From assembly GCF_003428645.1 (NCBI RefSeq), contig NZ_QVQH01000013.1, positions 1 through 64,000 of the forward strand: a DNA stretch of 64,000 nt, written 5' to 3'. Positions 49,136 through 58,006 of this stretch are shown in pieces; positions within the stretch are counted from its first letter, which is position 1, and every line of letters starts with the position of its first letter. The position numbers and the translations under genes were made by a program. The notes under the pieces are model-generated. The model saw only the letters and a program-made list of their open reading frames with translations, was not told where the DNA came from and made no database searches. Source of the DNA: Geodermatophilus marinus. Its GTDB lineage: Bacteria; Actinomycetota; Actinomycetes; Mycobacteriales; Geodermatophilaceae.

Positions 49136-50557
49136 CTACATGAAGAGTCGGAACTGATAGCTGCCGTCAGGCAGAGACGGCACGCGCCCGATCATCTTGG
49201 CGAGCTTCTGGCTGTAGGAAATCGTCACGGGAGTCAGCCCGTAGAGAGCGTCGTTGTTCCAGTCGAGCTTCGACAGCGCGAGAATCTCACGGGCCGGGGT
49301 CTCGAGCGGTCCCTTCCCAGCGTCGCGGGAGAATGCGATGGGCGTGGGCAGCGCCTTCGCGGACTGATTGTAGTTTCCACCGCGTAGAGCGACGCCGGGC
49401 GCTGTTCCCGAAACCCACAGCAGTGCCTCGGTGCCGGAGAGGTACTGGAGCGTCCCCCGAGTAACCGGCCACGCGTCGGGACGTGACCGGTTGGTGTTAT
49501 CGGGAATCAGCGCGACTCCGGTCCAGGGTGTATCCGCCCTGATCTGAAGGCACTCGATGTCGGGCACCGCAGCTCCCCAGGCGTCGAAGACGCCCTCGAC
49601 TTCCTCGGGGCGCCAGGTAGACGTCTTGTGGACGACCAGCCGGGCGGGCATGTCCCCTGCGCGTCGACGCTGGTAGAGGCGAGCGCTGCGGGCCATTACC
49701 GTGCGCATCTCAGCGCGGGTGAGATGCGGGTTCTCCAAGTCTCGGTCGGCGCCGACGTTGTATGCGATGAACTCAAATCCACCGCCCTCGGAGTCGAATA
49801 CTTGGGAACAGCAGGTGACGAACTCGTTGGAGGTACCACCACGAATGGCGTACGCGAGCCCAACGAAGGCCGTGTCGATCGGCGTCGGCTGAACCATGCG
49901 GAAAGGGACACCGCCGGACTTAGAGAGCAAGGCGATCGAAAGTCGCCAGAACATCGAGCACTCGTACCTGAACTGCAGAGCTGAATCCTCGCGGATCATC
50001 TGGATGGGGCAGCCGATTGGTGCCGCTGCAGCCTTGAGGCGGTCGTGCAGGTCGAAGGCTCCGTCGGGACTTCTGCGCAGTGGCTCCCAAGCACGTGGGA
50101 GCAGGAACACGATCACGTCCCAGGTGTCGCGAACGGTCTGAAGCTGGGTGACCGCCCTCGCCAATGCCTCGCAGACCCGCTCGTGGCCCCCGCTGCCGGT
50201 ACCTGGGGTGTCGAGCGAGAGGTTGCGATGAGCGGATGTCTGCGGCAGCAGCTCGGCATGAAACAGCTCGCTAAAGCCGGGATACCGAGGGACGTAGCTG
50301 GTGCGGTCGCTCGGGTCGTGCGGCTGGGTCACCTTTCTCAGGAAGTCATACAGGGTCTGCTGCTGGCCATGAACCGTGATGGTGGCAACACGGATGTTGC
50401 CCGTCGGTGGCACGGCGTAAGGGCCATGGTTGGCCAACCCGACAAGTGGGTGGGGATGCGTGGCTGGCGCTGATCCCGAGTCGAACTTCAGCAGCGGCTC
50501 GGGCAGGACAGCATGTGGCGCCCAGGGCTTCCCTGGGGTCACCTTCGTCGTTGTCAC
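49136..50557 (-). CDS. Short prokaryotic Argonaute (MID-PIWI), SPARSA type
   Basis: The 473-residue protein matches short Argonautes, with MID and PIWI domains only. The PIWI region is recognisable from FVGLAYAIRGGTSNEFVTCC, LTRAEMRTVMARSARLYQRR, ARLVVHKTSTWRPEEVEGVF and the ending TPVTISYSQKLAKMIGRVP...FRLFM. Short Argonautes bind guide RNA and target DNA but lack slicer activity; the catalytic DEDX residues are not evident. Target recognition activates the partner effector. The GTG start overlaps the SIR2-APAZ stop (GTGA), the normal operon arrangement. Codon use is less GC-extreme than the conjugation genes. Confidence 0.85.
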   Translation of the reverse strand: MTTTKVTPGKPWAPHAVLPEPLLKFDSGSAPATHPHPLVGLANHGPYAVPPTGNIRVATITVHGQQQTLYDFLRKVTQPHDPSDRTSYVPRYPGFSELFHAELLPQTSAHRNLSLDTPGTGSGGHERVCEALARAVTQLQTVRDTWDVIVFLLPRAWEPLRRSPDGAFDLHDRLKAAAAPIGCPIQMIREDSALQFRYECSMFWRLSIALLSKSGGVPFRMVQPTPIDTAFVGLAYAIRGGTSNEFVTCCSQVFDSEGGGFEFIAYNVGADRDLENPHLTRAEMRTVMARSARLYQRRRAGDMPARLVVHKTSTWRPEEVEGVFDAWGAAVPDIECLQIRADTPWTGVALIPDNTNRSRPDAWPVTRGTLQYLSGTEALLWVSGTAPGVALRGGNYNQSAKALPTPIAFSRDAGKGPLETPAREILALSKLDWNNDALYGLTPVTISYSQKLAKMIGRVPSLPDGSYQFRLFM

Positions 50558-52353
50558 AGGGCCCTCATGCTGTAGGCCGACGTAGGGCCCAGTCGGAACT
50601 CACCGAAGGCGTCCCCGCCGAGTGCTCGTGTGAGTCGGAGCGGAGTCTCGCGGCGCTCCGGAGTAATCGCGGCAGTCCAGGCTGCGATGAGCTCAGCCCA
50701 GGTCTCGTTCTTCTTTCTGGTGACCCAACGTTCCCGGATCCAGTCGGTGGCGGGGTCGAACACGTCGAACTGGCCCTCCGGACGTTCCCAGCGTTCGACC
50801 CAAGTGAAGGGCGTGAAGATCAGCCAGCTCAAGCCCCAACGGTGCTCAAGGTGGAGTCGTACGGCCTCGGCGTAGGCACGCGGTCCCCCATCACGGTTAG
50901 ACCCGTAATCGGAGACACGCAGGTGACCATGCACGTGACCGCCATAGATCCTCTTGAACGCGGCCAGAGTCTCCTGTCGGCGCTCGTCGAGATCGTCGAA
51001 CTCGGTGAGGACGACCGCGTACTCGCGCCGGGTAATCTTGGGTCTGGTCGGCATCCGAGTGCTGAGTGCCTTGGTCAGCCCTTCGAGAGCGAGGGCGTGC
51101 AGCCCAGGGTCCAGTGCCGCCGAGGTGAGGTCGACGGTGACTGTCTCCGCAGGGCCGCCGGCCAGGGCTGCGAACGCCTCTGCTTTTCCCCACCCCCATA
51201 GGGAGCCGCCGCTCATCACGGCCGCGCCGCGGTACTCCTGAATTCTCAACCGGTCGCGGAACTCCCGGTGGTCAGGACCGGCGAAGGAGGCGCGGAGAGC
51301 GCGGGTGGGTGCCTGAAGAATTGGCAGAGCGTTGTACCGGATCAGGGGGAATCCTTGGCGGCCGTCGGGGGGTGCCGCCGGAGTCACCCGCTTGGCGGGC
51401 TGGAGTTGGCTGACGAACGTGCGCGCGTGGCCTGGCAGCTGTACCTGGAGCGCTAGATCACCCAGGAGTTCGTCGAACGCTCCGAGCCGGACCACGTAGG
51501 CAGAGGTGCCGGCGGCCGCGGCCCGGTCCAGGAGTTCCATGACGCGCTGTGGCGTGCGGTCGGGGTCTCGCGTGAACCACCAGACGCCGGCGGGCCACGC
51601 TCCCTCGATGTCGGCTGCGGCCTCGAGCATCGTCATAATGCTGTCGTCGCGGCCGCTGTAGCCGACAACGGCAAGTCCGTAGGTGCGGCTGAGGTCGTGC
51701 ACTGCCTGTCGTAGGACTGCGTCCTGCTCGGCGAGTTCGGAGTCGAGGTTCTTCAGTGACGACTCCCGAAAGTCGCCATGGAGCTTGATGAGCATGGGCA
51801 GGGAGTCGGGGTCGAGCACCGCACGGGCGCGGTCCCGGCTTCCCAAGGCCGCGACGTTCAGCAGCCGTCGCTGCCCGGGTGAACCGACCGCCGCGTACGC
51901 CTCGGCCGAAGCCGTCTCGAGGAGCTCGTCGAAATTGGTCGTGATGACGATGTCGGTCTGTCCGCCGCTGATCAGCGCGCCAAGGACTCGCTGCCCATAG
52001 CTGGGTTGCTTGCCCGCCAGGCGTTCGCGCAGATAACGCGCGCGTGCCGACTCGTCAGGCAGGGCAAGCTCGAAGGCGCGGGAGTAGTCGTCGTCAGCAC
52101 CGAACGCGACCATGCCGTTGCGACCGTCGAAGTACGCCCCTAGCTCGGCCGCGACCTTTGGGTCATTGGGGTGCAGGTTCTCCCGGAGCAGTCCGTGGCG
52201 TTCGGCGTAAACCCGCAGCAGCAGGTCGTCGCGTATCTGGGTTGCGGTCGGAAGCCCCGCGGCGGCGCTCGCCCCCGCGCCAAGCAGCCATGCGATGCGG
52301 CGCGTCTGCACGCTCCAGGAGCGCACGAAGGCGCCCTGGTCCACAACGTCCAC
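50554..52353 (-). CDS. SIR2-APAZ effector of a short Argonaute system (SPARSA)
   Basis: The 599-residue protein has an N-terminal SIR2 domain with all NADase motifs: WLLGAGASAAAGLPTA (25-36), DIVITTNFDELLE (Asn140), IKLHGDF (His192) and VVGYSGRDDSI. The C-terminal half (about 330-599) corresponds to APAZ, which replaces the missing Argonaute N/PAZ lobes and holds the heterodimer together. In characterised SPARSA systems guide-directed recognition of invader DNA triggers NAD depletion and cell death. Intact catalytic residues suggest activity. GTG 52353 has GGGAG upstream; a GTG three codons later is an alternative. Confidence 0.9.
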   Translation of the reverse strand: MDVVDQGAFVRSWSVQTRRIAWLLGAGASAAAGLPTATQIRDDLLLRVYAERHGLLRENLHPNDPKVAAELGAYFDGRNGMVAFGADDDYSRAFELALPDESARARYLRERLAGKQPSYGQRVLGALISGGQTDIVITTNFDELLETASAEAYAAVGSPGQRRLLNVAALGSRDRARAVLDPDSLPMLIKLHGDFRESSLKNLDSELAEQDAVLRQAVHDLSRTYGLAVVGYSGRDDSIMTMLEAAADIEGAWPAGVWWFTRDPDRTPQRVMELLDRAAAAGTSAYVVRLGAFDELLGDLALQVQLPGHARTFVSQLQPAKRVTPAAPPDGRQGFPLIRYNALPILQAPTRALRASFAGPDHREFRDRLRIQEYRGAAVMSGGSLWGWGKAEAFAALAGGPAETVTVDLTSAALDPGLHALALEGLTKALSTRMPTRPKITRREYAVVLTEFDDLDERRQETLAAFKRIYGGHVHGHLRVSDYGSNRDGGPRAYAEAVRLHLEHRWGLSWLIFTPFTWVERWERPEGQFDVFDPATDWIRERWVTRKKNETWAELIAAWTAAITPERRETPLRLTRALGGDAFGEFRLGPTSAYSMRAL

Positions 52354-52411
52354 TACGAATGTTCTCCCGAGTCTGGTGCTTGAAGCGACTTCGGCCCTGG
52401 CTGAAGATGAT

Positions 52412-52771
52412 CTACCCGGCGAGCAAGTGAGCCAGCTTGTCGACCAACTGCTGCTCTGCGGCCCGTGCGGCCTGGATGTCGGTGTTGCACTGCTCAGTGG
52501 CGAGCACCGTCTTGCCGAGTACTGCGATCTCTGCGTGCCAACGGTCCGGATTCACTTCATCGCAAACGGTGAACAGCTGCAGAGCGCCCGGTTGGAGGTT
52601 GGTGGGGTGCGGGATGCGGGCGCCAGGCTTGACCTCGTGCCCGCCGACGAAGCGCTGCGATTCAATAATCATGGGGGCAACGGTAGAGGCGCCGACCGAC
52701 CTCAGTCTCAGCGTCACCGTGCCGTAGCGGTCCTGCTTGTAGCGAAGAACCGCATGCTCCCACTTCTCCAC
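52412..52771 (-). CDS. Small unknown protein upstream of the SPARSA genes
   Basis: The 119-residue protein begins EKWEHAVLRYKQDRYGTVTL and ends with a helix containing a single Cys (TEQCNTDIQAARAAEQQLVD). The N-terminal half looks like beta strands, similar to small W-E-Y/H-type proteins of unknown fold common near defence genes, but I cannot name a family. It reads in the same direction and ends 58 bases before the SIR2-APAZ start, so it is probably co-transcribed. Possible roles are accessory, regulator or antitoxin-like; none is demonstrated. Confidence 0.65.
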   Translation of the reverse strand: MEKWEHAVLRYKQDRYGTVTLRLRSVGASTVAPMIIESQRFVGGHEVKPGARIPHPTNLQPGALQLFTVCDEVNPDRWHAEIAVLGKTVLATEQCNTDIQAARAAEQQLVDKLAHLLAG

Positions 52772-52902
52772 GCCGCGACGTTAGAGCGACACCCGGGCGC
52801 CCACGGAAGTAGGCGGCAGTCGACACGCCGTAGCAAGCGGCGATCCGTGAATCGCCCTTGGAGACGAACGCGCACGTGCTCGATGGGGGATGCTGGACGT
52901 TG

Positions 52903-53625
52903 ATGGCACAACATGAACAGGTTGAGCGAGTCAGCGCCGAGTTCGCCCGGGACTGGTGGAAAACCCTGATGGCCAACTCGTGCGCGCTGCTGAAGGATGG
53001 CGCGATCCTCGCGGCGCACGGCAGCGCCGGTAGGGCGCAGGCGCTACTGGTACTGGCGATGGAGGAGCTGGCCAAGGCCCGATGGCTCTATGACGCGGCC
53101 GAGTACGAGTGGAGCCGTCCCCTAGGTCTGTACGGCCTGCCCTCCACAAAGTCCGGCACCGTTCTGCTGCCGTCCGAGTTGAGCACCCGCCGACTGCCCC
53201 ACCTGCAGAAGCTGCAGGCTGCCGAACAGTTCTCCTCGGGTCTGGGCGGATTCTGGGACGCAAGCCGTCGTGAGGAGTACTACTTCCCAGCGGACTTGAT
53301 CACCTTCGAAGAGGCCGCCCGTAGGCGCAACGCGGATAAGCAAGCAGGCTTCTACGTCGACCGCCTTGGCGATGCCGTTCTGACACCCTTGGCGATCCCT
53401 TCCGAGGGCATCGACCCCTTCCTTCGTCGAGCGGCGCAGTCGCTTGAGATGCACCTCATCGAGGACCACACCCGCCAGCAGGACGCCGTTGCGGTCCACG
53501 CCATCGACTCAGTTCAAGACCTCCATTGGGAAGTCCTGCCCTATGCGCATCCAGAACTGTTCGCCGACTTCGCCGATCGAATCGGCGATGTTGCTGGCCC
53601 AGCGGCTGAAGCTGAAGGCGAATGA
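52903..53625 (+). CDS. AbiV-like HEPN abortive infection protein
   Basis: The 240-residue protein begins MAQHEQVERVSAEFARDWWK and has the AbiV pattern: NSCALLKDGAILAAHGSAGR followed by AQALLVLAMEELAKARWLYD, where A-x-x-L-A-x-E-E-L-x-K-A is the family hallmark, then a polar C-terminal half with DADKQAGFY-like and HAIDSVQDLHWEVLP segments. Lactococcal AbiV aborts phage infection by blocking translation. It is divergent from the SPARSA unit, adding to a defence patch. ATG 52903 is chosen; the 15 residues encoded upstream in frame are Cys/Gly-rich and implausible. Confidence 0.72.
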   Translation: MAQHEQVERVSAEFARDWWKTLMANSCALLKDGAILAAHGSAGRAQALLVLAMEELAKARWLYDAAEYEWSRPLGLYGLPSTKSGTVLLPSELSTRRLPHLQKLQAAEQFSSGLGGFWDASRREEYYFPADLITFEEAARRRNADKQAGFYVDRLGDAVLTPLAIPSEGIDPFLRRAAQSLEMHLIEDHTRQQDAVAVHAIDSVQDLHWEVLPYAHPELFADFADRIGDVAGPAAEAEGE

Positions 53626-53751
53626 CCTGGGGTAGTCGGCTCGGGGCCGTCCGGGGCGGGCGGGAGACTGGCCCTCCGCACGGCTACGCGACGTTCTGAG
53701 GTTCGTCGTCCGTCCGTAGCGGTTCACACCTCCGACCACCTCCGTCGTTGG

Positions 53752-56700
53752 TCAGCTGGCCCTGTTGATCCACTGACGGCGGAAGAGGATCTCGGCGGTT
53801 CTGGGCGGCAGGTCTTCTTCCACCTCGGCGTCGTGGTTGGCCAGGATGCGGGCAACGTAGGCGTCTGCCTCGGCCCGGTTGTCCTGCGCGTCGCAGGCCG
53901 CGACCAGATCGAGCAGGGGCACGTCCTCGTAGCTGCCGGCTTTCAGCGCCACGTGAGCGGCGGCCGCAGCGAGCTCGGGCTCGCCGGCGGCGAGGTGGTG
54001 CGTCGCGACGGTGTGCGCCACGTCGACGATCATGGCGGCGTACTCGTGGTCTAGCCGGGAGTTCTCCTCGACCAGCCAGCTGTAGCCGCCGGGCGAACCC
54101 TGCCGCGATGCGGGCAGGTCGAACGGCCGCCCAGTGACGAGGTCGAGAGCGGCGCGCAGGTCGGCGATGCCGTCGACACCGCGGGCCAGCCCGCGGACTC
54201 GCAGTCGGCGGAACAGCTCGGCGTCGATGAGGACGTCGTCGATGCGGTAGCGGCCGACCCCGCCGGCGGTGACCCCGGGCGGGAGGTAGTCCGCGCCGGT
54301 CGCCGGATTGACGCCCAGCCAGGCGCGCACGATCGAGATCGACTGCCGCACCTTTGTCTTGCCGACGACATCGGGCTCGTTGGGCCAGATCGCGGTGGCG
54401 TAGCGCTCGCTGGTCACGCCGCCGGGCCGGGTGGCCAGGTAGGCGACGATCTCGGTGTAGAACTGCCGCCGCGGGTTGCGCTCGGGCAGCGCGCCCTGCG
54501 CCCGCACTTCGACCGGGCCGAGCAGGGTCAACTTCGGCCGCGGGCAGGACGGGTCGGCCCAGTCGGCGAGGTCGGCGTCCAGGGCAGGGTCGGCGACCTC
54601 GACCTGATCGCGGATGTCTTCGTCGGTGGCCGGAGCCAGTGCCTGCACGTCCTGCTCGGTGGTCGCGGCCCGGTTCAGGTAGGTCTGCGCGGACAGCGGT
54701 AGCACCGAGTTGGTCGTCCAGGCCGCGGTGCCTGTCTGGTGGACCACCGGCACGTCGTCCGCCTGGGCCGGCGCTGGTGGCTGCCGCCGGCTGGCGCGGG
54801 ACGGGTCGACTCGAAGGCCGCCGCAGGCGTCGGCGTGCTCGTCCCAGGCCTCATCGCCGCGAGAGGGTGGGACCGGGCGGTCGTCGGTGACGGTAGCCAG
54901 CGCGAGGACCTGGGCCAGCTGCGCGGCCTCGTCGGCCGGGATCTGCTGCGCGATCAGCTCGACTCCCAGGGCGGGGACGCTGAGCATGCCGGCCTCGTCG
55001 ACCGTCAGCTGCCATCGGGCGGCCTCCGCGTGGTCCGGGTCGTCGATGAGCACCAACGCGACCGCGCCGCCAGCCCGCTGCTGCTTCATGGCGGTCATCA
55101 GCCGTTCCAGCCCGGCGCTGTCCTTGGCAACTTCCGGAGCGATGAGCAGCACGTGCGGCGCCCACGCGTCGCCGGCCACGTCGCGCATCCGGCCCGACAG
55201 CACATCGACGTCGGCCATTCGCATGGCCTCGGTGACCGATTCCAGGTGGCCGTCGAGCGCCGCGATCGCCTTCTCGACGTCGTCGGTGTGGGTCAGCCGG
55301 TCGGGATTGATCTGGGCCAACTCCTTGCCGAAGCCGACCAGGGTCACCTGCAGCATCTCCGACCACGTGTTGTGCGCGAGCTCGGCAGCGAGGAACCGGG
55401 CCAGGTTCAGGCAGCGTTCGGCGTCCCCGGACAGGGATAGGGTCGCGACCCGTTCCAGGTCGAGCAGCCAGTGCTCGCCCTCGGCCGTGTAGCCCACCGA
55501 CGCGAGCATGGGGAACGGTGCGAAGAAGTACGCCCGCCGCTGCTCGTCGTAGGTCAGTGGATCATCGCGCCGGATCGACCAGCGGGTGCCGGCCGAATCC
55601 ACCGTCCACGGCTCCGGGGCTCCCGAGGCCGGCTCGGTGAGTACCAGAGTCAGGACGTCGTCGGTCATGCAGGCCGCCACCACGTCGGGCAGGCGAGCGG
55701 CGTCGACCCTCGCCAAATCCTGCACCAGCGCCCGCAACGCCTGGTCCAGCCAGGTGACGTCGGCACTGCCGACGCTGCCGGCCTCCTGCAGTGCTCGTTC
55801 GACGCGCAGCAGCTCTGGTGGTGCGCTGCCGATCATGCGCCCGGGACGTCGCTGCCGGAACTGCCTGCGGCGGTAGCGCAGCAGCGCGGTCAGCGAGGCC
55901 CCGGCCAGCAGCAGCCCACCGCCGGCGGCGAAGGCGACCATCGGCAGCTCCGAGGTGCTACCCGTCGACGTCTCGTCAGGCCTCGCCAGCGACGGCTCGA
56001 CGCTGTTCGGTGCAGCCGTGGGAGACGAGGTCGGGGCGCTGGTGGCCGGACCGGGCGTGGCGGGAGGCGGCGCATTGGTGCCTGGCGCGGTCGGGTCAGC
56101 TGGAGGGGTGCTGCTCGGGGCTGGCGCTGATGGCGGTGCCGGTTCGGTCGTGGGCGGTGCCGGCTCGGCTGCAGGAGGCGCCGGTGCGCTGGGCGCAGGC
56201 GTCGCGGGACTGGTCGGGTCGGGGATGCTCAGCGTCCAGCCCGGTCGGATCAGCGACGGGTCGGTGAAGGTGGCACCTCCGGGTTGGCTGCGTCCCCGGT
56301 TGAGCTCCCAGGCTTGGCGCCAGTTGTGCCCGCTGCCGGTGATCTCCTCCGTGAGGTCCCACAGGGTGTCACCGGGTTCCACCGTGACGTCCTCGACGAT
56401 TCTCGCGGTGGTCGGGGCTGGGCCCATCGGCGGCAGGCCGACCGCGTCGGGCGGCAGGACCAGCACCGAGCCCGGGACGATTTCGTTGTCCGGACCCACC
56501 GCGGTCGGGTTGAGCCTGGCGATCTCCGGATAACGCAGCGGGTCCCCGAGATGCCGCTCGGCCAGCGCCCACAGGGTGTCCCGGCGCTGCACCTGGTAGG
56601 TCGTGGTCGCGACCGGAGGCGCGTGCTCGTCCGGCATGGAGTACGCGACCGGTGTCTGCGCTATGACCGGTGCGCTGGCGTACTGCGCCGACGCCGGGAC

Positions 56701-57123
56701 GGCGGTGGATGTGGCCGCGACCGGCAGCGGTGGCGCCGTTGCGGTGGATGCGGGGCCGCCGGCGGCCAGTGGAGCGACGGTGAAGCCGACCGCGACGGCG
56801 GCGACCAGGGCGGCGGCCGGCCGCTGGAAGATCCCCAGCCCGGGGAGGGCCGGAACCGGCCGTACGCGGGCGTACGCCACGATCTCCGCCACTGTCGCGG
56901 CGGTGAACAGTGCCCAGCACACCCACACCCCGGCTGCGAGGACGAGTCCGGCGAGCTGCCCGTTGTCGCGGGACGTCAGGACGGCGTCGACCTCGTCCAG
57001 CGACGGCAGGCTGTCCGGGACCAGGTGCAGAACCGCCATCAGCACCGGTACGCCGACGACGACGGCGAGCAGCGCCACGAGGGCGCCCACGGCCTTGAGC
57101 AGGCGGGCGGCGTGGCCGGTCAC
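53752..57123 (-). CDS. LysM-BTAD membrane protein of the Tad locus
   Basis: The 1,123-residue protein has two N-terminal membrane helices, a third near 115-125, two LysM-like modules (TYQVQRRDTLWALAERHLGD at about 172; DVTVEPGDTLWDLTEEITGS at about 245), a Pro/Ala-rich wall-spanning stretch with PAPSAPAPPAAEPAPP, another TM near 395-415, and a long cytoplasmic part ending in a BTAD/SARP-type winged-helix plus helical domain (SERYATAIWPNEPDVVGKTK; VRQSISIVRAWLG). LysM binds peptidoglycan; BTAD is found in transcription activators. It terminates the Tad operon, overlapping the TadG-like gene (ATGA), and probably couples wall or pilus status to gene control. Confidence 0.82.
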   Translation of the reverse strand: MTGHAARLLKAVGALVALLAVVVGVPVLMAVLHLVPDSLPSLDEVDAVLTSRDNGQLAGLVLAAGVWVCWALFTAATVAEIVAYARVRPVPALPGLGIFQRPAAALVAAVAVGFTVAPLAAGGPASTATAPPLPVAATSTAVPASAQYASAPVIAQTPVAYSMPDEHAPPVATTTYQVQRRDTLWALAERHLGDPLRYPEIARLNPTAVGPDNEIVPGSVLVLPPDAVGLPPMGPAPTTARIVEDVTVEPGDTLWDLTEEITGSGHNWRQAWELNRGRSQPGGATFTDPSLIRPGWTLSIPDPTSPATPAPSAPAPPAAEPAPPTTEPAPPSAPAPSSTPPADPTAPGTNAPPPATPGPATSAPTSSPTAAPNSVEPSLARPDETSTGSTSELPMVAFAAGGGLLLAGASLTALLRYRRRQFRQRRPGRMIGSAPPELLRVERALQEAGSVGSADVTWLDQALRALVQDLARVDAARLPDVVAACMTDDVLTLVLTEPASGAPEPWTVDSAGTRWSIRRDDPLTYDEQRRAYFFAPFPMLASVGYTAEGEHWLLDLERVATLSLSGDAERCLNLARFLAAELAHNTWSEMLQVTLVGFGKELAQINPDRLTHTDDVEKAIAALDGHLESVTEAMRMADVDVLSGRMRDVAGDAWAPHVLLIAPEVAKDSAGLERLMTAMKQQRAGGAVALVLIDDPDHAEAARWQLTVDEAGMLSVPALGVELIAQQIPADEAAQLAQVLALATVTDDRPVPPSRGDEAWDEHADACGGLRVDPSRASRRQPPAPAQADDVPVVHQTGTAAWTTNSVLPLSAQTYLNRAATTEQDVQALAPATDEDIRDQVEVADPALDADLADWADPSCPRPKLTLLGPVEVRAQGALPERNPRRQFYTEIVAYLATRPGGVTSERYATAIWPNEPDVVGKTKVRQSISIVRAWLGVNPATGADYLPPGVTAGGVGRYRIDDVLIDAELFRRLRVRGLARGVDGIADLRAALDLVTGRPFDLPASRQGSPGGYSWLVEENSRLDHEYAAMIVDVAHTVATHHLAAGEPELAAAAAHVALKAGSYEDVPLLDLVAACDAQDNRAEADAYVARILANHDAEVEEDLPPRTAEILFRRQWINRAS

Positions 57124-57545
57124 GACAGGCCCTCACCGGAGGTGACCCCGACCAGCAGCTGGGCGGTGTGCACGCGGGTCTGGCTGACCGGGATGCCCAG
57201 CAGGGGTGTCGAGTCGGTGACCGTCACGCTGACCTCCACGATGCCGGGGCCTGTGACGGTCACCGTGCCGGTCGCGCCGGCTTGGTCGAGGTAGGAACGG
57301 GCCGCGGTCGCCGCCAACTGTGCGTCGGTGCTGCCGCCGGTGGGAACCGGGCCGATGGCGATGCTGGCCGCGCGGGCTGCCTCAGCCGAGTAGGTGTCGG
57401 CGCGGTTGGCGGCCTGGATCGCGGTCCCGGCGTCGACGAGTGCGGTGACCAGGACGCCGACGATGAGCACGATGAAGCAGAACAGCACGGCCACGGACCC
57501 CCGGTCGTCCCGGAGTCCAGCGCTGGCGTGCGGGCGGGGTGTCAC
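57120..57545 (-). CDS. TadE/TadG-like pseudopilin
   Basis: The 141-residue protein has a basic leader and the motif DDRGSVAVLFCFIVLIVGVL, in which a glycine is followed by a hydrophobic helix; normal TadE/G proteins have G-x-x-x-V/T-E here, but this one has Val-Ala instead of the Glu. The remainder is a globular extracytoplasmic domain. Such minor pilins prime or cap Flp pili. GTG 57545 overlaps the stop of the upstream pseudopilin gene (GTGA). Confidence 0.75.
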   Translation of the reverse strand: MTPRPHASAGLRDDRGSVAVLFCFIVLIVGVLVTALVDAGTAIQAANRADTYSAEAARAASIAIGPVPTGGSTDAQLAATAARSYLDQAGATGTVTVTGPGIVEVSVTVTDSTPLLGIPVSQTRVHTAQLLVGVTSGEGLS

Positions 57546-58006
57546 GACAGGTCCCTGGCAGGGTCGAGCGGGCTGGTGGCGCTGTCGTGCAGCGTCCGAG
57601 AGCCGGGCAGGCCGGCAACTCCGATGTCGGAGAGGTCGACGGTGCACGTCACGGCGACGGTGACCGATGCCGAGGCGCCCGGCGGCGCAGTGAACCTGGA
57701 GGTGTCGACGCTGACCTGGACGTCGATGCAGTGCAGGCCCTGGCTCGTCAGTGCGGTGGTGGCGGTGTCGGTGGCGATCTGCTGGGCCGCGGCGGCCGAT
57801 CGGGCCAGCGAGGCGTCCCGCGCCGCGATCCCGGCGACTCCGCTGATGCGGTCGCCGGCCACCGCGATCCGGGCGCCGACCACGAGCATGGCCACCACGA
57901 GGAGTCCGACCGGCAGCAGGATCGCCAGCTCCACCGACTCCGAGCCTCGGTCGTCCCGCCACCGCCGTCGGCGGCCGTTCGGAGCCGGCTGCAGGTCGGG
58001 GCTCAT
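57542..58006 (-). CDS. TadE-like pseudopilin
   Basis: A 154-residue protein starting with an Arg-rich cytoplasmic leader and then DDRGSESVELAILLPVGLLV, the classic TadE signature (RGSxxVE followed by a membrane helix). A prepilin peptidase would cut after the glycine. A Cys pair (LHCIDVQV; VAVTCTVDL) may form a disulfide in the extracytoplasmic domain. The ATG overlaps the upstream gene's stop and its own stop overlaps the next start. Confidence 0.82.
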   Translation of the reverse strand: MSPDLQPAPNGRRRRWRDDRGSESVELAILLPVGLLVVAMLVVGARIAVAGDRISGVAGIAARDASLARSAAAAQQIATDTATTALTSQGLHCIDVQVSVDTSRFTAPPGASASVTVAVTCTVDLSDIGVAGLPGSRTLHDSATSPLDPARDLS

